From Thalassotalea piscium (GTDB lineage: Bacteria > Pseudomonadota > Gammaproteobacteria > Enterobacterales > Alteromonadaceae): 64,000 nt of DNA. The notes beneath the pieces are model-generated. The model saw nothing but the letters and a program-made list of their open reading frames with translations. It ran no database searches and had not been told where the DNA came from. The stretch covers positions 372,001 through 436,000 of the forward strand of contig NZ_AP027362.1 of assembly GCF_030295935.1 (NCBI RefSeq), in the 5' to 3' direction. The position numbers and the translations under genes are program-made. Of this stretch, positions 37,102-46,823 are shown one piece after another (the first letter of the stretch is position 1; every line of letters begins with the position of its first letter).

Positions 37102-38961
37102 CTAACTTGCGTTAAAGATTTTATTGATATGATCAGCAAAGTTTTTAGCTTCCATAAAGCCTGTTACTCTCTCTCTAATGAGCTCCTGACCTTGTAAATC
37201 AAAAAATAAAATAGAGGGCAAACCAAACACATTAAAATGTTTCATTAACGCTTTGCTTTCCGGGCTACCTGTATCAGTTAAGTCAATGCGTAAAAGTACA
37301 GTATTGTTCAAAGCATTTTGTACAGCTAGGTCAGGAAAGGTATATTCTTCAAACTCCTTACAAGCAACACACCAATCGGCATAAAGATCTACCATTACGG
37401 TTTTTCCATCTGAACTCGCATTAGCAATAGCGGAATTAAGCTCCCCTAAATTTGTCACATCGATAAAGCTGTTATGACTTACATTTGATTGCTCAGAATT
37501 AGTACCAGGGTTAATTACGTTAATCGCTTTATTTACACCATAAAAAAGTAGAGTAAATATAACTAGGCTACGAATGAAGAACGCAATATTAATTTTACTT
37601 TTATGGTTTGCGATATAGAAGTACACCCCTGAAACGATTAATAATGCTGCCCAAAGTAATTGTACTATGTCGTTATTTAGCAAACGCTCTAATAAGAAAA
37701 TAGGAACAGCAAGCAGCAACAAACCAAAAATATTTTTAATGATTGTCATCCAATTTCCTGCTTTAGGTAGTAATTTACCACCAGAGCTTCCTAGTATCAG
37801 TAAAGGCAAGCCCATCCCTAAACTTAACGCGTAAAGCGCCGATGCTCCTAATACAACATCACCTGACTGGGAAATATAAAGCAATGCACCTGTTAATGGC
37901 GCTGTAGTACAAGGTGAGGCCACCAAACCAGAGATAACACCCATTACAAAAACACCGAATGATGACCCACCTTTTTGCTTGTTACTCAGGTTGTTTAACT
38001 TGTTTTGCCAACTGCTAGGCAGAGCAAGGTTGTAGGCACCAAACATTGAAAGCGCTAATAAAATAAAAACGACACTTAGTGTAATTAAAACAGCGGGGTG
38101 TTGGAACATTGCTTGAAACTGCGCTCCAGCAAGTGCCACCACAATACCCAATGCGGTATAGGTTATCGCCATACCTTGAACATATATAAAGGATAATTTA
38201 AATGCTTTTTTATTTGAAAGCTTATCACCTTGGCCAACGATAATGCCGGTTAAAATAGGGTACATTGGAAAAACACAAGGCGTGAAAGCAAGAAGAAGTC
38301 CGCCCACAAAAAATGCGATCAGTGTGAATGTTAAATTATCACCTTGGAGCATATTAACAAGTTGGTATTGCTCGCTTCCACTTGTTGAATTGTTTAATTC
38401 TGCACCACTGCTTTGATCACTGAAGTCGCGTTTTGTTGAGTCGTTTTTAGAGTTACCGGTGCCTAATGCACTCAACACCGCTTTATTAGTATCGCTAGAA
38501 TTAATAGACGATAAATTAATGGTTTGTATTTCAGGTGGAAAGCAAAGACCTTTCATAGCACAGCCTTGGTACCTCACCGAAATACTTGCATTATCTCCTA
38601 CATGGGTTAAATCTATGGATAGATCAATATCTTGTGTATAAATTTCTTGAACACCAAAAAACTCATCTTCATGCTCTATTCCTTGTGGTAATAGTGGGGC
38701 AGAAAACTCGGTATTGTCAGCAGTAAATTTAAATTTATTTTTATAAAGATAATAACCCTCGGCAATTTCAAAACTAATAGTGAGTGCTTTGCCTTGCTGA
38801 TAGAAGCTAAATTGAAATGCTTGCTCTGGCTTGAGAAATTCACTTTCGTTTGAAAATAATGTAGATGAAGAAGTATCGAAAATAGACTTCTGCGCGCTTG
38901 CTGGCAAAGATATTAATGTACTTAGCAGTATACTAATACAGAAAAAAAATAGTTTATTCAT
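37102..38961 (-). CDS. dsbD: Thiol:disulfide interchange protein DsbD
   Basis: 619 residues (E. coli 565). It passes reducing equivalents from cytoplasmic thioredoxin to periplasmic partners. A signal peptide (LFFFCISILLSTLISLPASA) leads to the N-terminal alpha domain with Cys in QGCAMKGLCFPPE. Eight membrane helices follow with the paired Cys segments FTPCVFPMYP and SPCTTAPLTG. The C-terminal thioredoxin-like domain has DWCVACKEFE. All three Cys pairs are intact. It lies 3 bp after cutA, the same pairing as in E. coli. Confidence 0.96.
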   Translation of the reverse strand: MNKLFFFCISILLSTLISLPASAQKSIFDTSSSTLFSNESEFLKPEQAFQFSFYQQGKALTISFEIAEGYYLYKNKFKFTADNTEFSAPLLPQGIEHEDEFFGVQEIYTQDIDLSIDLTHVGDNASISVRYQGCAMKGLCFPPEIQTINLSSINSSDTNKAVLSALGTGNSKNDSTKRDFSDQSSGAELNNSTSGSEQYQLVNMLQGDNLTFTLIAFFVGGLLLAFTPCVFPMYPILTGIIVGQGDKLSNKKAFKLSFIYVQGMAITYTALGIVVALAGAQFQAMFQHPAVLITLSVVFILLALSMFGAYNLALPSSWQNKLNNLSNKQKGGSSFGVFVMGVISGLVASPCTTAPLTGALLYISQSGDVVLGASALYALSLGMGLPLLILGSSGGKLLPKAGNWMTIIKNIFGLLLLAVPIFLLERLLNNDIVQLLWAALLIVSGVYFYIANHKSKINIAFFIRSLVIFTLLFYGVNKAINVINPGTNSEQSNVSHNSFIDVTNLGELNSAIANASSDGKTVMVDLYADWCVACKEFEEYTFPDLAVQNALNNTVLLRIDLTDTGSPESKALMKHFNVFGLPSILFFDLQGQELIRERVTGFMEAKNFADHINKIFNAS

Positions 38962-38964
38962 GGG

Positions 38965-39276
38965 TTATTTTAACGACTCACTAATCCAGTTTAAATACTG
39001 TAAGTTGCCTTGATGAACATTTACAGCAACAATCTCAGGTACATCATACGGGTGCAACACATTAATGCGATCAGATAATTGATTAAATTTATCTTTTTTG
39101 GTTTTTATGATTAATTGCACTTCATTTTGACATTCGACTTTTTCTTGCCAGCGATACACAGACGTTACGTTGGGTAACAATGTTACGCATGCGGCTAATT
39201 TTTCTTCAACTAAACAAGTGGCGATTTCTTTTGCGACTTGTTCGTTTGGGCAGGTACACAATATCAGCTGAAACAT
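38965..39276 (-). CDS. cutA: Divalent cation tolerance protein CutA
   Basis: 103 residues, normal for the trimeric CutA1 family. Landmarks are CTCPNEQVAKEIA, EKLAACVTLLP, SVYRWQEKVECQNEVQLIIKT and HPYDVPEIV. The role in copper tolerance described for the E. coli locus is now often attributed to dsbD downstream, and CutA itself has no settled biochemical role. It forms an operon with dsbD. Confidence 0.95.
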   Translation of the reverse strand: MFQLILCTCPNEQVAKEIATCLVEEKLAACVTLLPNVTSVYRWQEKVECQNEVQLIIKTKKDKFNQLSDRINVLHPYDVPEIVAVNVHQGNLQYLNWISESLK

Positions 39277-39449
39277 TATCTTAATTACCTTAACGTTTAC
39301 TAACTCACAGATAGATAACTGTAGAATACGTTAATTAGCGCATATTAGTAAACTTAGATTCACTAATGATCTAGCGATTAATCGTACCTACTTGAAATAG
39401 ACCGATAACCCCCCATATATATTTCATATAAAATTTACGAGTCTTATTT

Positions 39450-39923
39450 ATGTTTAGAGTGTTATTTCTCTTATTTATTATTATCCCTATTATTGAAATT
39501 ACAGTCTTAATGCAAGTTGGCTCTTGGCTGGGCTTATGGCCTACCATAGGTATTGTTATTTTAACCGCATGGGTCGGTGCTAAATATGTAAAACAGCAAG
39601 GTGTAGCCACCTTACAATCAGTACAAGAAAAAATGGCGAAAGGGCAAATGCCATCAGATGAAATAGTAGAAGGCATGTTACTTTTAATTGCTGGTATCGT
39701 GTTAGTAACGCCAGGCTTTGTTACTGATATTTTTGGTTTAGTGCTGTTACTTCCAGCGACTCGTAAAGGGATTATTAAGACAGTGCAAAAACATATTGTA
39801 GTAAATGGCGTTGCTTCAGGCTCTGCACACTTTCATCAGTCGTCGGTAAATCATCCTTTTGAACAAAATATAGATCATCATCAGGGTAAAACGCTTGATG
39901 GTGAATATGAACGTAAAGAGTAA
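39450..39923 (+). CDS. fxsA: FxsA family membrane protein
   Basis: 157 residues with about four hydrophobic segments and the family core MQVGSWLGLWPTIGIVILTAWVGA, then GILLVTPG-like GIVLVTPGFVTD. In E. coli fxsA (suppressor of F exclusion of phage T7) also lies next to groSL, as here. The cytoplasmic tail is His-rich (HHQ, HFHQS). It lies 95 bp upstream of groES in the same orientation, but groES has its own heat-shock promoter. Confidence 0.93.
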   Translation: MFRVLFLLFIIIPIIEITVLMQVGSWLGLWPTIGIVILTAWVGAKYVKQQGVATLQSVQEKMAKGQMPSDEIVEGMLLLIAGIVLVTPGFVTDIFGLVLLLPATRKGIIKTVQKHIVVNGVASGSAHFHQSSVNHPFEQNIDHHQGKTLDGEYERKE

Positions 39924-39940
39924 AAAAATTTTAAAAAGGG

Positions 39941-39968
39941 CTTGTGAAGCAATAAATAATCCCCATCT
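39941..39968 (+). promoter_or_regulatory. Sigma-32 heat-shock promoter of groESL
   Basis: CTTGTGA (-35, 39941-39947) and CCCCATCT (-10, 39961-39968) with a 13-bp spacer. The -10 is a perfect match to the sigma-32 consensus CCCCATnT and the -35 is close to CTTGAAA. It sits 50 bp upstream of the groES ATG. Confidence 0.85.
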
Positions 39969-40018
39969 TTGAAACATAGAAAATTAACCCTATTAAATAT
40001 AGTCTCAGGAGAAAATAA

Positions 40019-40309
40019 ATGAGCATTCGTCCATTACACGATCGCGTAATTGTTAAACGTAAAGAAGTAGAATCTAAATCTGCTGGTGGTATCGTCCTAA
40101 CGGGAAGTGCCGCTGAGAAGTCAACTCGCGGTGAAGTTATTGCTGTTGGCAACGGTCGTATTTTAGAAAACGGTGATGTTAGAGCATTAGACGTTAAAAT
40201 TGGCGATCAAGTAATCTTCAATGAAGGTTACGGCGTTAAAACAGAAAAAATTGATGGTGAAGACGTATTAATATTGTCTGAAGGCGATATTTTAGCAGTA
40301 GTTGAATAA
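40019..40309 (+). CDS. groES: Co-chaperonin GroES
   Basis: 96 residues. It caps the GroEL ring during protein folding. The start [20 protein letters not shown], the mobile loop [15 protein letters not shown] (about 21-34) and the roof segment [10 protein letters not shown] are all intact. An RBS (AGGAG) precedes the ATG. First gene of groESL under the sigma-32 promoter. Confidence 0.98.
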   Translation: MSIRPLHDRVIVKRKEVESKSAGGIVLTGSAAEKSTRGEVIAVGNGRILENGDVRALDVKIGDQVIFNEGYGVKTEKIDGEDVLILSEGDILAVVE

Positions 40310-40371
40310 CCGCTAATACCTTCAGATATTATCCCAATTTATTAGCGCAGAGTTAATGTTAACTCTGCTGA

Positions 40372-42051
<1,680 letters not shown>

Positions 42052-42191
42052 TTTATGCTTGATTAAATTGCCTACTTCATCGTTGCTTTATTACTCGTTT
42101 AAGAAACACTAAATGTCGTAAATAAAGCGCCTTGAATTAAACAATTTTCTCTGCGCCTAAATAGCATTAGCTACTTAACCCTTAAAAGATA

Positions 42192-42216
42192 AAAACCTGC
42201 TTCGGCAGGTTTTTTG
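42192..42216 (+). terminator. Rho-independent terminator of groESL
   Basis: A 9-bp stem AAAACCTGC/GCAGGTTTT with a stable TTCG tetraloop and a following T-run, 140 bp past groEL. The stretch between groEL and this hairpin shows nothing else. Confidence 0.93.
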
Positions 42217-42285
42217 TTCTATTTTCAGAATATATTAGAGTAAAGTAATTATGTAGTGCTTTATTTTGATCAACAGAAGATATAA

Positions 42286-42445
42286 TACCAATCTCACTAA
42301 TTATGTGATCATTTCTACTGGTTAAAACAAACAACTACTGAGTTATTTATTTTATAATTAGAACAACTAGTTATGAAAATAAATTCCTTGTATTTGACTG
42401 TTTTCACTGCGTATAAAATAGATCGCTTATTTAATGAAACTGGTA
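42286..42445 (+). mobile_element. MITE family A, short form, copy 3
   Basis: A 160-bp element with ends TACCAATCTCACTAA and (right, reverse-complemented) TACCAGTTTCATTAA, flanked by TAA on both sides (42283-42285 and 42446-42448). It lacks the 50-bp hairpin segment of the long form. It lies in the 459-bp gap between groEL and the DsbB-like gene, which otherwise holds only the groESL terminator. Confidence 0.88.
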
Positions 42446-42510
42446 TAATAAATCAATAGCGTGTTGTTGCATTTGCTTTTCGTAGACAGTGTTAAATAAG
42501 ATAAGCTGTT

Positions 42511-43026
42511 ATGATAGCCTTTGAAAATGTCAGCCAGTTTTATATACCTAAGAGAAATATTATTAAAAACGTTACTGAAGATAAATTAAAAACTAAGGGA
42601 CAGCAGGGCTGGGGATTAATTTTTATCTGCTGGCTAATTGCGATGGCTGCTTTATTTGGTAGCTTGTTTTTGAGTGAGATTATGGGGTTAAAACCCTGTG
42701 TCTTGTGCTGGTGGCAACGCGTTTTTATTTACCCGCTGGCGGTGTTGTTCTTGGTAGGGATGTTCCCGCAAGACAATAAACTAGACCTTTCAGTGGTTCG
42801 TTATACGCTCCCGTTGGCTGTTATTGGCTTGGGGTTTGCTATTTATCACTATCTTGTTTATCAGGGGATTATTCCAGAATCGCTACAGCCATGCAGTGAA
42901 GAGTTGTCTTGTGCAAAAATCAATTTGGAACTTATGGGTTTTATCACTATTCCAATGCTATCAATTTTTGCCTACAGTGCCATAATTGTGCTTTTAATTA
43001 TCTACCGCAGAAGGTTTTATCAATGA
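42511..43026 (+). CDS. DsbB-like disulfide bond formation protein
   Basis: 171 residues with four membrane helices after a 30-residue cytoplasmic lead. The first periplasmic Cys pair is Cys63/Cys66 in KPCVLCWWQR, and the second is Cys128/Cys134 in QPCSEELSC. This is the DsbB/BdbC layout for oxidising a DsbA partner at the expense of quinone. The closest pattern is the short DsbI/BdbC-like branch rather than E. coli DsbB. It overlaps the next gene by 4 bp (ATGA), so the two are translationally coupled. Confidence 0.85.
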   Translation: MIAFENVSQFYIPKRNIIKNVTEDKLKTKGQQGWGLIFICWLIAMAALFGSLFLSEIMGLKPCVLCWWQRVFIYPLAVLFLVGMFPQDNKLDLSVVRYTLPLAVIGLGFAIYHYLVYQGIIPESLQPCSEELSCAKINLELMGFITIPMLSIFAYSAIIVLLIIYRRRFYQ

Positions 43027-43688
43027 AAAAGAATATGATAATTGCTGTTACTTTAATTTCCTTTATTGTACTTTTTATCGTGGCAGCGACCATTTATAAC
43101 AATCAGAAAAATAATGAGCTTAGCAGTGTTTCGCAAATAAATAGTGACTATATACAGCGTGATCACTCTCCAATGATGGGCCCACCAGGTGCGAAGGTAA
43201 CTATTGTTGAATTTTTTGATCCAGCCTGTGGAACATGTAGTGCGTTTTATCCTTTTGTAAAGCAGTTAATGAAAGACAACCCTGGTCAAGTGAATTTGGT
43301 GTTGCGTTATTTACCTTTACACCAAAATTCAGATGTGATCGTTGCCATTTTAGAAGCCTCGCGCTTGCAGAATCTTTTTTGGGAAACGTTAGAGCGTGCC
43401 TATGAAACTAGAGATTTGTGGATAGATCATCATGTATCTAGACCAGAAAAATTTTGGAATCAACTGGGTGGCTTAGGTCTAGATATGGAAAAATTAAGAG
43501 CAGATATCCAGAGCGCAGAGGTGTTACGACGGGTTAAACTCGACATGTCGGATGCCAAACACCTTAATGTGAACAAAACCCCCGGATTTTTTGTTAATGG
43601 AAAGCCTCTAGTTCATTTTGGTTATAAACAACTTCAGCAGCTCGTTCAGTCAGAAGTTAAAGCAAGCAATAGTAAAACATCACCTTAA
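43023..43688 (+). CDS. DsbA-like thiol oxidoreductase (thioredoxin fold), membrane-anchored or exported
   Basis: 221 residues from the ATG at 43023, which overlaps the DsbB-like stop. A longer open frame reaching 42909 runs inside the neighbour and is not used. A signal/anchor helix (about 5-25) precedes a thioredoxin-like domain with CGTC at residues 69-72 (FFDPACGTCSAFYPF) and a cis-Pro in NKTPGFFVNG. The domain is of the BdbD/DsbA_4-like type. It is the natural partner of the DsbB-like protein in a dedicated oxidising pair. Confidence 0.88.
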   Translation: MKKNMIIAVTLISFIVLFIVAATIYNNQKNNELSSVSQINSDYIQRDHSPMMGPPGAKVTIVEFFDPACGTCSAFYPFVKQLMKDNPGQVNLVLRYLPLHQNSDVIVAILEASRLQNLFWETLERAYETRDLWIDHHVSRPEKFWNQLGGLGLDMEKLRADIQSAEVLRRVKLDMSDAKHLNVNKTPGFFVNGKPLVHFGYKQLQQLVQSEVKASNSKTSP

Positions 43689-43697
43689 GTCGGTGCT

Positions 43698-43720
43698 GGC
43701 AGATAAATAATTTATCTGCC
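43698..43720. terminator. Hairpin after the DsbA-like gene
   Basis: A perfect 10-bp stem GGCAGATAAA/TTTATCTGCC with a TAA loop, between the convergent DsbA-like and AbgT genes. There is no strong T-run, so it may be a transcript-end hairpin rather than a full intrinsic terminator. Confidence 0.5.
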
Positions 43721-43752
43721 TTAAACCTATGTATTATACAAATACCCTGCAA

Positions 43753-45333
43753 TCAAGGTTGATAATAGATAGGTGATTCAGGCCCAACGGGTAATCCGAA
43801 CGCAAATACCCAAAGATAAAATAGTGCTATCCAACCAATTAAAAATGTGATGCTGTAAGGCAACATAGTTGCGATTAATGTACCGATCCCCATGTCTTTT
43901 TTATACTTAGTGGCAACTGCTAGTATCAAGCCAAAATAACTCATCATTGGTGTTATTAAGTTGGTGACAGAGTCGCCAATACGATAAGCGGCTTGTATAG
44001 TTTCAGGTGCGTACCCAATTAGCATTAGCATAGGAACAAATATTGGTGCGGTTGCAGCCCATTGTGCTGAAGAAGAGCCAAGTGTGAGGTTAATTATCGC
44101 ACACATTAAAATAAATAATACAAACACTTCTGGTCCTGTCATGCTTAACGCTTGTAAGAGTTCAGCACCGTTTATTGCTAAAATAGTACCTAAGTTTGTC
44201 CAATTAAAAAATGCGACAAATTGAGCCGCAAAAAACACCAAAACAATGTACATGCTCAACGAGCTCATACTTTTACTCATGGCATTAATTACATCACGAT
44301 CATTCTTCATGGTGCCCACGATTTTACCGTAGACAAAGCCAGGGATAGCAAAGGTAACAAATATAAAGGCAACAATTCCCTTTAAAAATGGAGAGCCTTT
44401 AACTAAGCCTGTTTCAGTGTTTCTCAAAATACCGTTCTCAGGAATAATAGTAAACGCCAATAAAATAACTAAGAATAGAAAAGTCAGTCCTGCGTAAGTT
44501 AATCCTTTACGCTCAAGAGCTGATAAATGCTCAATGTTAGAATTTAGTACCTCGCTTGCCTCATCTTCGTTGTATTTGCCTAATCTCGGTTCAACAACTT
44601 TTTCAGTAATAAAAGTACCTAAAAATGCAATTAAAAGCGTAGATATCATCATAAAATACCAGTTAGCCTCTGACCCTACTTGGTAATTAGGATCGATAAT
44701 TTGGGCTGCAGGGGTTGTTATACCCGCTAAAAGAGGATCAATAGTGCCTAACAGTAAGTTCGCACTATAGCCACCTGAAACCCCTGCAAAAGCAGCCGCT
44801 AAGCCAGCGAGTGGATGACGACCTAAGCTGTGAAATATCATTGCAGCAAGCGGGATCAACACCACATAGCCAAGCTCTGAAGCGGTATTAGATAAAATAG
44901 CGGCCAACACTATCATAAAAGTAACGAAACGTTTTGACGCACCCATTACCATGCCGCGAAGTGCTGACGATAAAAGCCCTGAATGCTCAGCAACGCTTAC
45001 ACCAAGCAAAGCAACTAACACAGTTCCTAGCGGGGCGAAATTAGTAAAGTTAGTGACTAATCCAGTGACGATTTTTTGCAAACCTTCAGCGCTTAATAAA
45101 CTAACCACTTCTATCACGCCATCAGGATCTCTTCCTGCCGAGCCAAGGGGTCTTGGGTCTATCGCACTTAAGCCAAACCAATCAGCAATGCCACTAAAGA
45201 CGATGATGAACAAACAAAATAAGGCAAATAATGTGATGGGGTGCGGGAGTAAATTGCCTAAGTATTCTACCGATGCTAAAAAGCGGTTAAACCAACTATC
45301 TTTGGGCGCTTGCTGTGTATTTTCTAAGGTCAT
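43753..45333 (-). CDS. AbgT family transporter
   Basis: 526 residues with about 11-13 helices. The start LLPHPITLFALFCLFIIVFSGIADWFG and the conserved LGTVLVALLGVSVAEHSGL and SSSAQWAATAPIFVPMLM segments are typical of AbgT proteins. Characterised members import p-aminobenzoyl-glutamate or export sulfonamides. The gene is transcribed alone, and no abgAB hydrolase lies beside it, so the cargo is uncertain. Confidence 0.92.
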   Translation of the reverse strand: MTLENTQQAPKDSWFNRFLASVEYLGNLLPHPITLFALFCLFIIVFSGIADWFGLSAIDPRPLGSAGRDPDGVIEVVSLLSAEGLQKIVTGLVTNFTNFAPLGTVLVALLGVSVAEHSGLLSSALRGMVMGASKRFVTFMIVLAAILSNTASELGYVVLIPLAAMIFHSLGRHPLAGLAAAFAGVSGGYSANLLLGTIDPLLAGITTPAAQIIDPNYQVGSEANWYFMMISTLLIAFLGTFITEKVVEPRLGKYNEDEASEVLNSNIEHLSALERKGLTYAGLTFLFLVILLAFTIIPENGILRNTETGLVKGSPFLKGIVAFIFVTFAIPGFVYGKIVGTMKNDRDVINAMSKSMSSLSMYIVLVFFAAQFVAFFNWTNLGTILAINGAELLQALSMTGPEVFVLFILMCAIINLTLGSSSAQWAATAPIFVPMLMLIGYAPETIQAAYRIGDSVTNLITPMMSYFGLILAVATKYKKDMGIGTLIATMLPYSITFLIGWIALFYLWVFAFGLPVGPESPIYYQP

Positions 45334-45524
45334 AAGTTTTGGGTAATAAATGATTAAAAATCATAACTTACCACTTTATCTACTTAAAAAGCTAAAACAA
45401 TTTAATAATGGCAAATAACTTGCCCATTGAATACACCACAAAAGACAAAAGCAGCTGCCATTAAAGTCAAAACTTGGGGGAGCTAAAGTTTTTTATTGAA
45501 CACTATTTTTAATCGGGTCGGGTA

Positions 45525-46235
45525 TTAACTGGCATTTAACATTTCTTCAAACGTTAATCCTGTTAATTTTGCAATTACTTTAATCACGTAAAATAAAATA
45601 CCAAACATCATTATTAATGAAGGGATCGCAATTACAGGGTAACTTAACAAAGTCATTTCGCCCAGTTGCTCATTAAATTCAACAGTACCTGTTGGGCTAG
45701 TAACTATCCATTTAGCTAAAATGTAATTCATGGTGGACGAAAAGCCAAACGTGCTCGCCAAAATGAGGTTGGCATTATTGATTTTTCGTTTAAATTGCTC
45801 TGTATTGCCATTTTGCGCTAACGTTTCGTAAATTAACTCTAATTTAAATATATAGGGGTTTAATAATAGTTTTGCTAATAACGGCTTACCAAAAAAACCA
45901 GAGGCTAATACAACAGTGCCTATTACCGCTGGTATTGCGGCTTCTTTAATCGCTAACCATTCGACACTAAGCTCAAACAGGGCAATGCCGCCGGTTAATA
46001 ATGTACTTAAAAAACCCAATAATGAAATAAAGTTTAATGATCGCGTTTTAATAAAGTCATGAATGGCATAACTAACAGGAAACGCTAAAGCAACAATTAA
46101 CCCAGTTACTGTGCCTAAGTATTCAGGGCTCGATAGTTTCATTAAAATAATTGACGGGATCACGATATTAAAAAACAACTCTAGCAGTGTGTTATTTTTC
46201 TTTTGCGGCGTTGTGCTTTGATTAGTCTCTGACAT
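45525..46235 (-). CDS. VC0807 family membrane protein
   Basis: 236 residues with about six helices. The opening NTLLELFFNIVIPSIILMKLS is the pattern of the VC0807 family of uncharacterised inner-membrane proteins. An RBS (AGGAA) precedes the ATG. Function is unknown and the neighbours give no clue. Confidence 0.75.
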   Translation of the reverse strand: MSETNQSTTPQKKNNTLLELFFNIVIPSIILMKLSSPEYLGTVTGLIVALAFPVSYAIHDFIKTRSLNFISLLGFLSTLLTGGIALFELSVEWLAIKEAAIPAVIGTVVLASGFFGKPLLAKLLLNPYIFKLELIYETLAQNGNTEQFKRKINNANLILASTFGFSSTMNYILAKWIVTSPTGTVEFNEQLGEMTLLSYPVIAIPSLIMMFGILFYVIKVIAKLTGLTFEEMLNAS

Positions 46236-46551
46236 TACTGTGTTCCTGAGTATCCCAAGTTATTTTTACTATGTAACGTATCTGATCTCAATATGTGCAT
46301 ACATATATTGGGCTATTAAGAGCAGTCTACCTCTTGATTGGTGTTAACTGTAGAGGTGTATATTTATAATGCTTATTATCGAAGCTTGTTTATCTGCCGG
46401 GTATTGTAGCTAAAAAGAGAGAATAAAGGGATTGCATTTAACACTTATTTATCAAAGAAGCGTAATTTAGCGCTAGTTACTATTTACTGCCAGAACACGC
46501 CCTAATAATAATCCTTCAAATTGAGACGCTAGTAGCATCTTTATGATTTCA

Positions 46552-46577
46552 CCCCTTAACATTCTACTGTTAAGGGG
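46552..46577. repeat. Hairpin beside MITE family A copy 4
   Basis: A perfect 9-bp stem CCCCTTAAC/GTTAAGGGG with an 8-base loop, ending 4 bases before the MITE. If the MITE entered the tail of a former terminator, the original T-run was displaced. The rest of the 588-bp gap 46236-46823 holds no gene that I can support. Confidence 0.45.
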
Positions 46578-46581
46578 CTTA

Positions 46582-46791
46582 TACCAATCTCACTAACTAT
46601 GAGATCATTTCTACTGGCTAAAACAGTCAACTACTGCGTTATTTATTTTATCATTATCGCTACAAGGATGTAGCTTATGTGGGCAATGCCGGAACATAAT
46701 TGCCCTAAACAACTAGTTATGAAAATAAATGCCTTGTGTTTGACTGTTTTCACTGCGTATAAAATAGATCACTTAATTAATGAAACTGGTA
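46582..46791 (+). mobile_element. MITE family A, long form, copy 4
   Basis: A 210-bp element nearly identical to copy 1 at 8181, including the 50-bp two-hairpin centre. It is flanked by TTA on both sides (46579-46581 and 46792-46794), so the 3-bp duplication is TWA in this family. It lies 33 bp downstream of the S9 peptidase stop. Confidence 0.88.
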
Positions 46792-46823
46792 TTACTCTAA
46801 ATAAAGTAGCTCAGCTTCATTGA

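Noticed and set aside
42909-43022. Upstream extension of the DsbA-like gene
   Set aside because: The extra 38 residues lie out of frame inside the DsbB-like gene and lack a signal; the overlapping ATG at 43023 gives a proper export helix.
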